Positions 56,865 through 64,000 of a stretch of 64,000 bases of DNA are shown here, piece by piece. The DNA comes from Uloborus plumipes. Taxonomy: Eukaryota; Arthropoda; Arachnida; Araneae; Uloboridae. Where the stretch lies: positions 1 through 64,000 of the forward strand of contig JAXGGA010002161.1 of the NCBI GenBank assembly GCA_038373865.1, read 5' to 3'. The first letter of the stretch is position 1. Each line of letters begins with the position of its first letter. The notes under the pieces are model-generated. The model did no database searches. It was given only the letters and a program-made list of their open reading frames with translations, and had not been told where the DNA came from. Both the position numbers and the translations under genes were made by a program.

Positions 56865-57026
56865 ATTTCAAGTTTTTCCGGGGGGGGGGGGGCAAAGGGT
56901 GCAAACACAATGCAATTTCATCGGAAAACAGCAAAAAAACACGCCCCTTTATATGTAAATACATTGACTTCTCAAAGCCAAGGGGGGCAATTGACACCCC
57001 CCTGCTCCCCCTAAATGACGGGCCTG
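56865..57026. mobile_element. hAT-like MITE (CAGG..GTCATTT ends) with 8-bp duplication
   Basis: 162 bp, CAGGGAAGTCATTT at the left and AAATGACGGGCCTG at the right, flanked by GTCTAATT at 56857-56864 and 57027-57034. Poly-G and poly-C tracts are inside. Similar ends at 30988 and 31259. Confidence 0.92.
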
Positions 57027-58299
57027 GTCTAATTGATTATTAAATGCTTTCTTTGCATTTTTATGATTGAAGTAATGACAGGACAGAAAGGGGTGGGGGA
57101 TACCTTTACTTAGCGTAGCTAATAAGTTTTTTTTTTAAATGTTTTTGGTACGTCGTGTTTTTTTTTCCTTTCTTTTTTTTTTCCAATCTCTCTTTCTCTT
57201 CTTCTTTTCTTCTTTTCCTAATTGTAAACCATCATTGCTTGTACTTGTAATATCTGTCGCAAAATTAAGGTACTTATTTTCATGTTTTGTTGCAACTTTA
57301 TTTCTCTCTTGCAAGTTTATTTTTGAATTTTGAATTTTTTGATTTTTTTTAAAATTGAACCATCAAATGCAAAATGCGGAGAATACGAATTCAACTGGAA
57401 AGTTTAACTCTACAATGCGTTAGGTTTAACCAATTTCAAAGCAAGAAGTCTGAGAAGCAGGGGAGGGGAGGGGGTGGACCAATGAGCTTGGAGGAGATGG
57501 AAATCCCAGTCAAAAAGAAAAGAAACCATTAAACATAAACGGAGTTGCCGTTAGTTTAGAATAAATTGTAAAAACAAAAAAGGAGAGAAATTGCCGAGTC
57601 ATAAAAGCAAATAAGGCGTAAAATGGCCGCCATAAAATGAAACCGATTATGTTAAGAATGACGTCTATGTAAAATGCAATGGTTTCTTGACTAAAATGAC
57701 GGCAGTTTTACGTTTCGGTGCATTTTTACGCTTTAGCTTCGGTAGGTTTCTTCTTTTCCTTCCTTTCTTTTTTTCTAATTTTTAAAAATACGTGATCAAT
57801 GAGTGGACGAAGAAGAGCACAATGGGGGAGTTTCCTTCAGTCAAAAGTACTACTTTTTGTTACTGAAATTGTTACTGAAATTTTGTTCCTGGCGCACCTA
57901 ACAGCTCTCAACCAAACATATCCAAACCTATTTTGTTTACTAACACCATTTTGCTTGACTTGAGTTGTCCAATCGCAGGAATCGGTGAGGTCACGACCTT
58001 CGTCATCTCACTACAACCAATTAGATTTCGCCCTTACGTGCACCGCTGACGTCATGCGCAGATGTTTTTTTTTTTTTTTTCGGAATAGCATCTGCGCACC
58101 GGTTAAAATAATTCATAAAAAATATATAACTGTGTTAAAAAATTAAAAAAAAAGGTCAATTCCTATGCTTTGAAGCATGCTCTTTCAGAAAAAAATACTT
58201 TTGAAATTTCGGAAACGCCCCCATTGTGAAAAGGAATAAATTTTCAGGTTTCAGGCATTGAATCAACTGAAAAGAAAGCAGCTCTTTCGGCATATATAC
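57027..58299. other. Unassigned sequence
   Basis: T/C-rich 57120-57230; otherwise nothing recognised. Confidence 0.4.
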
Positions 58300-58989
58300 A
58301 GTACTGGCCAGAATGGATGACTCACTACAAAAACTGATGTTTATGAGTGCACACACAAGAATAATTACTTTTAAACGAATATTTATTTTGTAGGAATTAT
58401 TTTTTTTTTAGTTATATAAGCACAGTATACATGCATAATTGAGAGAGGGCTCAATATTTGATGTGGAAACTTTTTTGTTTTCAATACAGCTTGGATGAGA
58501 TCATGCATGGGAAAAATATAATTTTGCTCAATAATCTGGTAGTGCAGCAGATATATAACAAAAAAAAAAGTGGAATTGTGCCTTTAATGATAGAAGCATA
58601 TAACTTGGTGTGCATATACTACGTATAATTACGAGTCATTTTGGATACGCGGCCATCTGAGATTTCGAATATTTCAGTAATGGCGGACGTTCGAAATGGT
58701 GGCCTCTGAATATATTTTATGTGCTTCTTTGTTCCGATATTCACAAGGTTAATAGCGTACGTTACGAAAAAAATCATAGAATTTAATATCCTTTTCTAAT
58801 AAAGTTCTATTGCATTGTGTGTTTTAAGTGGATTTTAACTTATAGCTTTAATAACGCTTTTTAATAGCTTTTTAACGCTTTATAGTTCTTTTTTAATCGT
58901 CCAAAATGCGCAACAGATATGTGACCAAAATTGATGGAATTTTGTCTTCAATAGTAGACGCTTACAAATTTAGATAAAGAAAATAAATA
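58300..58989. repeat. Inverted and diverged copies of the 186-bp repeat; possible Tc1-type end
   Basis: 58546-58690 is the reverse complement of the repeat at 60893-61079 (CGCGGCCATCTGAGATTTCG, GGAATTGTGCCTTTAATGAT). A further diverged piece lies at 58909-58965 (CAACAGATATGTGAC). CAGTACTGGCCAGAATGG at about 58300 looks like a Tc1-type terminus without a partner. Confidence 0.6.
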
Positions 58990-60407
58990 TAAACTCATGT
59001 TTGTGAAAATTACAATACCATGAAGGAATCGTCGTAATTGAATGAAATTTAATACACAGCTGAGTGATAGTGGTACAAAAAAATGATTAAACTTAGAAAG
59101 CCAACAAATAATTAAAAAATATTGAAATTAGTATTTTGTGTAGCCAGCACGCGCTGCAATAAGTGCTGCTACGCGACGTGGCATGGAGTCAAACAAATTT
59201 TTAATGTCTGCCTGATCAATAGCATTCCATACTGTTTGTATGCGTACCCAAAGTTCGTCTGAAGAAGCAACAGGACGAGGATCACGAATGAACCACCGAC
59301 CAACGAAATCCCACACATGTTCAATCGGCGATATATCTGGGGAATACGCTGGGCAGGGAAGAAGTTGTACTTGCTGCGATGCAAGGAAGGATTGAACTGT
59401 CCTAGCGACATAAGGGCGGGCATTATCCTGCTGAAATACAGCGCCAGGCAAGCCTTGAAGGAAGTTTGGGGCTGTAGAACTTCACTGATGTCCCGGTTGC
59501 TGTTCAGGCTACCCACAATTCGTAGCAATTGAGATCTTCCGTGATATGATATGGCACCGCAGACCATGACTCCAGGTGTTCGTCCACTGTGACGTTCGAT
59601 AATGCACTCTGGAAGGTGGCGTTCACCGGCATAGCGTCGAACGCGAATGCGGCTATCATGGTGCCACAAATTAAAGCGAGATTCACCAGAAAACACAACA
59701 TACTGCCAATCAGCACGATAGTCCTTATGCTGATTAGCCCATTGTAGCCACAGGTGGCGATAGTTTAGCGTGAGCGGGATCCTGTATTATAAAGGAGTCC
59801 TTGTGCGCAGTCCACGCTGCATCAGACGTCTACGAATTGATGAAGCACACGTTGAAACACTTGTAACTGTTGACCACTTTGCTGCCAGTTGTCTGAAAGA
59901 AGCTGTACGGTGCGTCAGTACCATGCGGATAAGGTGTCTATCATCACGCGCTGACGTCACTTTTCAGGGTCCACTCCCGGATTTCCGAGCTGTCCAACAC
60001 TCGTCCGTCCAATGCTTCCAAACACGCATCACTGTGCTGCTGTTACGCTGCACACGAGCGGCTACTTCAAGATAAGATAATCCAGCTTCACGAAGGCCGA
60101 TGATCCTCCCCCGTTTAAACTCCGTAAGTTGTTGAAACCTCGCTCTTTTTTGTCGAAGAGGCATAAGCAACGTCTCATCTAACGTTTATCACAAGCAGAT
60201 AACCACCTATAACCATACACACCTTGCTGCAGCCGTCTATTTATTCGGATAAATCTGGCGTTCAGAGGGCGCTGCTCAGCGTACGCATGCGCTACGTGTC
60301 TAAAATTCTAATCATTTGCATATCATACCCTACTTTGAATTGCTGAAAATTTCAGCCCATTCGCATAAGTCCTTCATGGTGTTGCAATTTTCACAAACAT
60401 GAGTTTA
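58990..60407 (-). mobile_element. Tc1-like transposon, minus strand, inactive
   Basis: About 1418 bp. AACTCATGTTTGTGAAAATT at the left is inverted at the right with two differences in the first 37 bases. Nested TATA/TA flanks leave the exact terminus uncertain by two bases. Transposase remains occupy 59128-60170. Confidence 0.9.
59128..60170 (-). pseudogene. Tc1-like transposase pseudogene (DD34E type)
   Basis: The N-terminal DNA-binding part from ATG 60170 reads FQQLTEFKRGRIIGLREAGL and VQRNSSTVMRVWKHWTDE. In-frame stops follow at 59966-59964 (TGA) and 59789-59787 (TAA). The same frame carries the first catalytic region at about 59700, where FSDES is changed to FSGES, so the first catalytic Asp is lost. 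A frameshift between about 59483 and 59455 precedes the C-terminal part (FQQDNARPY, SPDISPIEHVWD, ending GYTKY at 59128). The last Asp-Glu spacing is 34 residues, as in classic Tc1. Two stops, a frameshift and a lost catalytic residue make it dead. Confidence 0.92.
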
Positions 60408-60892
60408 TAATTACGAGGAGCATACTCTTTATGCATGAAACAACAATAACTCTGTATAGTTTTAACAGTTGTCACTTAACATGATTTAAAAAGGTTTGAA
60501 GGAACTCTAAAGATATTCAGAGAAAGCTTTGGATTTCAATATCCTCTCTCTCTCTTTTGGATATCAGTTCTCTGGTTGTGAACCGGAGCCCCCCCCCCCT
60601 CACTCAAAACCTTTACCCTTTCTTCCACCCTCTTCAAAATGTTAAATTCAATAAATGTTTACTTCATTGCTTATACAATGCAGGTTATTGAAAATATAAA
60701 GACATTTGCATATATGATAAAACAAGGAAATCAACTAAAAATGTTCAAATTTGGAGAATTTGTGAAACTTTGAGAAGCTGTATCTCAAAAACTATTACAG
60801 CTAACAAGTCCATTTTGGTATCAACTTGTAGCAAATTTAATGTAGTTTAAATATGTAATGTATGATGTTTGTCAAAAACGTGCCCTTCCATG
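60408..60892. other. Unassigned sequence
   Basis: (CT)n patch at 60541-60556 and a C run at 60588; no supported gene. Confidence 0.35.
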
Positions 60893-61079
60893 GTCAAAAT
60901 GGAGATATTTCGAAAAAGTACGAAAATTTAGCAGTTTGACGGCTGCCATTACTCCAATAGACGAAATCTCAGATGGCCGCGTATCCAGAATTAAATCATT
61001 TGATGTGTAGTATACGTGTGCCAAGTTTCATGTTTCTATCATAAAAGGCACAATTCAGTCACATATCTGCTGTACTATG
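60893..61079 (+). repeat. 186-bp repeat, copy R1
   Basis: TCAAAATGGAGATATTTCGA to ATCTGCTGTACTAT. Direct copy at 61641-61826 (about 7 differences in 186), inverted copy at 58546-58690. Confidence 0.9.
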
Positions 61080-61640
61080 GTTTAATTTCGGTATTCTGCT
61101 CTTTCTTCATTAAAAAAAAAATCTTATTATTTGTATGTAAGCAATTTTTTTCTTTATGTGCTTGACTGTTTCACACGGCACTAATATTTTTAAGGTAATG
61201 TAAACAAAACCACTAAAAATTTAATTACTCTTCTGATTTATTATTCCATTTTAAAGCTACACATAACGATTTCCAAAGCGATAAATATGTAGCATAGTAT
61301 CGGAACGCCATTTTTGAAACTAATTAAACATAATTTATTGAATGTTTTAGGAAAGGTGCTGGCGCAAATGTTTGAACTAATCCTATTAGTGGGATGCACC
61401 ATTAAAAAAATATTTTTCTCAAAAATAACAACTTACATTACTCTCGGCTGATGTTTCTATTTAATAAATTTGAGCAAAAGAAATTCTTTTGCACCATAAT
61501 TAATTAACTAATTTATTATTTTTCATAAAATTTTAAGACTATCATTTCTAGAACGCATCATTTTTTTAAGTAAAAAGCAAATAATATTCTGAATACAATA
61601 AATAAATTAATTAATAAATAAAGTCGTCTATATTTCTGGT
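61080..61640. other. Spacer between the direct copies
   Basis: AT-rich, no recognised feature. Confidence 0.35.
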
Positions 61641-61826
61641 CAAAATGGGGAAATTTCGAAAAAGTACGAAAATTTAGCAGTTTGACGGCTGCCATTACTC
61701 CAGTAGACGAAATCTCAGATGGCCGCTTATCCAGAATTAAATCATTTGATGTGTAGTATACGTGTGCTAAGTTTCATGTTTCTATCATTAAAGGCACAAT
61801 TCGGTCACATATCTGCTGTACTATTA
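61641..61826 (+). repeat. 186-bp repeat, copy R2
   Basis: Near-identical direct copy of R1, ending ATCTGCTGTACTAT. The 63-codon open stretch at 61719-61910 lies mostly in it and is not supported as a gene. Confidence 0.9.
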
Positions 61827-63230
61827 GGGAGTCATGGATGTCAAACATATTTGATTAGCGGGACTTTGATATATCATTCTCTTAAGTCAACCTTAATAGA
61901 AAGTCTTTGAATCGTAGGTTTTTTTGTGTAAATAATCAATTTAAGTTTTCAAATACTTTTTCTTAGTGAGTTTGTATCATGTGTTTCTTAGTGTAGTTGT
62001 GAATGAAACTGTTGCTGTAATAAAAAAGCTCAGGTTTTAGGAAAAAAGAAAAGATTACCAGGTAAAAACGGGCTTTTAAAGACTTTAAGGCATGCTTCTA
62101 AAAGGTTAACAGCAATTACTCGTTTACTGCTATTTTCACATATTTTTTATAATTTTTTTTCTGTGTTTATGAACCTTTTGTAAAAAAAGTAATGAAGTGA
62201 GAAAAACCCTATGAAAATAAACATGATTGGAATTCATTCAGCTAAAAAAAAATATAAATTTTGCAAAGGGAGGTAGGTCACTGCTGAGTGAAATGAAAAG
62301 AAAAAAAATCTTGTATATAATGAGCACTACTTTATGAGAACGTAACAAAATTAGGAATAGCAACGATCAAATACTTGCTAAGAACTTCCATGAATAAATA
62401 AAGCACTTACGAAGCTGTGTTTTGACTCCTGGAAAAGAAAGAGGCTGAGACAGTAAATTTAATTATTTATCCTTCGAAACTTAAAGTGGCAAATGATATT
62501 TTGATGTAGCCAATTGGAATTTTTTAAAGTATGAATCACTAACGTCTTTTGGATGACCCGATAATTGCACTCTAAAATGTTTTTCATAAGAAAACAGCTA
62601 TGAAAATTTAATTTGCTAGGAGAAGTCTAATCAATTTTCGCTGATTACCGATTATTTATGCACCAAAGAAGGCTTTCATATTTCTTGACAACCAAGCTTT
62701 AATTCTATTAGTAAGAAATGCTGCGTTTCATTTTCCAAGGAAGTGTAAGAGAGATCCTAAGAACGGTCTATTATTTTTTTTGAATCTTCAGAGATTTGCA
62801 ATTATTTAGGAATATGTTGTTACTAAGTATACATAAGTTTGTCTGTTACTCGGTTCTAAATTTCCAAGTAAGTAGGTAATCTAATGAGGATTAATTGTAA
62901 GTCTATTTATATAGTGGGATACATAATTTCTAGTTCTAAAGAAAAAGACAAAAATGGTATTTGGTATGGTAATGCAGAAAAATTCTAAAAGGTCTGGGAA
63001 AGGAAATGTTTAGAAAGTATTGTAATTTTTTTATTTATGTGTGTTATAGTTGGTAAAAATGGTTTTGACGATAAAACCATTGTTGGTTTATGTTATAATA
63101 AGTTAATTGCGACACAGTCTGAACATGTTATCTCATAGGTAAAATGAGGAAACATCATAAAATTCAGCTATTAAGTTAGTATTTGATTAAAAAAATTACC
63201 TTTTTTTTTCACTATTACTACAAGCTTACC
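61827..63230. other. Unassigned sequence
   Basis: AT-rich; no supported feature. Confidence 0.4.
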
Positions 63231-63612
63231 CCAGCAGCACCAGAACGTTCAAATTTGGTGCAAAAATGGTATTATTGGTCAAATAACGGTGCTAAGTGTC
63301 CCTTGAACGTTATACTCGACGTGCAAAAACAGTAATATTATCACAGTGTCATTTCAGTGCTTAAGGAACGCGATATTTGACGTGCAAAAACAGTAATATT
63401 ATCACGGTGTCATTTCAGTGCTTAAGGAACGTGATATTTGACGTGCAAAAACAGTAATATTATCACGGTGTCATTTCAGTGCTTAAGGAACGTGATATTT
63501 GACGTGCAAAAGTAGTAATATTATCACGGTGTCATTTCAGTGCTTAAGGAACGTGATATTTGACGTGCAAAAACAGTAATATTATCACGGTGTCATTTCA
63601 GTGCTTAAGGAG
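63231..63612 (+). repeat. 61-bp minisatellite next to a CCCCAGCAGCAC terminus
   Basis: GTGCAAAAACAGTAATATTA starts at 63321, 63382, 63443, 63504 and 63565: five units at exact 61-bp spacing, preceded by one diverged unit. CCCCAGCAGCACCAGAACG at 63231 resembles the TGCTGCTAGGG end of the composite element at 20667-21673. Confidence 0.92.
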
Positions 63613-63875
63613 GTGCTTAATTTCTCAGAATTGAGGTCGTGAATTGCTGCTTTTTGGAAAGGGGGGAGGAATCATATCTGCAGAAACTTTAAGTTTTATC
63701 CTAAACAACTCTTTCTCCCAAGATCCTAATCAGATTTGCATGCATTTCAGTAAAAAAACATTATATTCATACTAATAAAATGATATTATTTACGCCCTTA
63801 GTCTTTCATAGATGGCACCTCCTGCAAAAAAATTTTCTTTTAAAGTATTATTTTTCTCCCTCTATATGATCAAGT
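63613..63875. other. Unassigned sequence
   Basis: G-rich patch at 63660; no supported feature. Confidence 0.3.
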
Positions 63876-64000
63876 AGCGTCTAGTGGTTAGCGTGTCCTA
63901 CTGGAGTCGCAAGGGACCCGCGTTCGAATCCCGCGGAATGAATATATTAAATTCAAAGTAATTAGACAATCAATAATTAAATTAAATAAATTAAATAAGT
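63876..64000 (+). mobile_element. tRNA-derived SINE-like segment at the window edge
   Basis: A-box-like TCTAGTGGTTAGCG and B-box GCGTTCGAATCCC at tRNA spacing. The anticodon arm does not form a regular 5-bp stem with a 7-nt loop. Followed by an AT-rich tail. Truncated by the window end. Confidence 0.6.

Overview
This is an AT-rich, intron- and repeat-type eukaryotic window. It fits an invertebrate genome, and the mix of Tc1-like, Helitron, hAT, piggyBac and tRNA-SINE repeats suggests an arthropod, possibly a chelicerate such as a spider. That taxonomic guess is inference; no host protein-coding gene, rRNA or convincing functional tRNA is recognisable. Almost everything that can be named is a mobile element or its remains, and the only protein-coding evidence is transposase.

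Layout. 1-8.7 kb: a Tc1-like element with perfect 49-bp terminal inverted repeats (1304-2723), several small non-autonomous elements (two hAT/Harbinger types with target duplications), and a decayed Tc1-like copy on the minus strand (7281-8697). 8.7-20 kb: mostly unrecognised AT-rich DNA with a 0.7-kb Helitron (11950-12653) abutting a second Helitron 5' end, a small palindrome and a TIR element. 20-22 kb: a hAT MITE and a TIR-bounded composite of two tandem arrays around a tRNA-like segment. 22.1-35.8 kb: two head-to-tail Helitrons of one family. Each is opened by younger insertions: a minus-strand Helitron, hAT MITEs, an internally deleted piggyBac, and a 7.9-kb TIR element that itself holds a 2.3-kb near-perfect palindrome, a second foldback and two further elements.

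35.8-44.6 kb: dispersed repeats, Harbinger-like MITEs (one split by a hAT MITE with an exact 8-bp duplication), a SINE and a Helitron end. 44.7-51.1 kb: a 2.8-kb element with about 1-kb inverted arms, then a run of TIR elements strung along a (TA)n tract. One of these contains a SINE with a 13-bp target duplication. 51-58 kb: low-complexity tandem repeats, a minus-strand Helitron with 56-bp tandem units, and one hAT MITE. 58-64 kb: a dead minus-strand Tc1-like element between copies of a 186-bp repeat, a 61-bp minisatellite and a tRNA-like segment.

How it fits together: the window is a stratified record of insertions. Target duplications and interrupted copies give relative ages (Helitron, then the 7.9-kb TIR element, then foldbacks and MITEs). 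None of the elements here looks capable of moving by itself. The nearest is the first Tc1-like copy, which has intact ends and an open transposase frame but ATA where the family start codon is expected.
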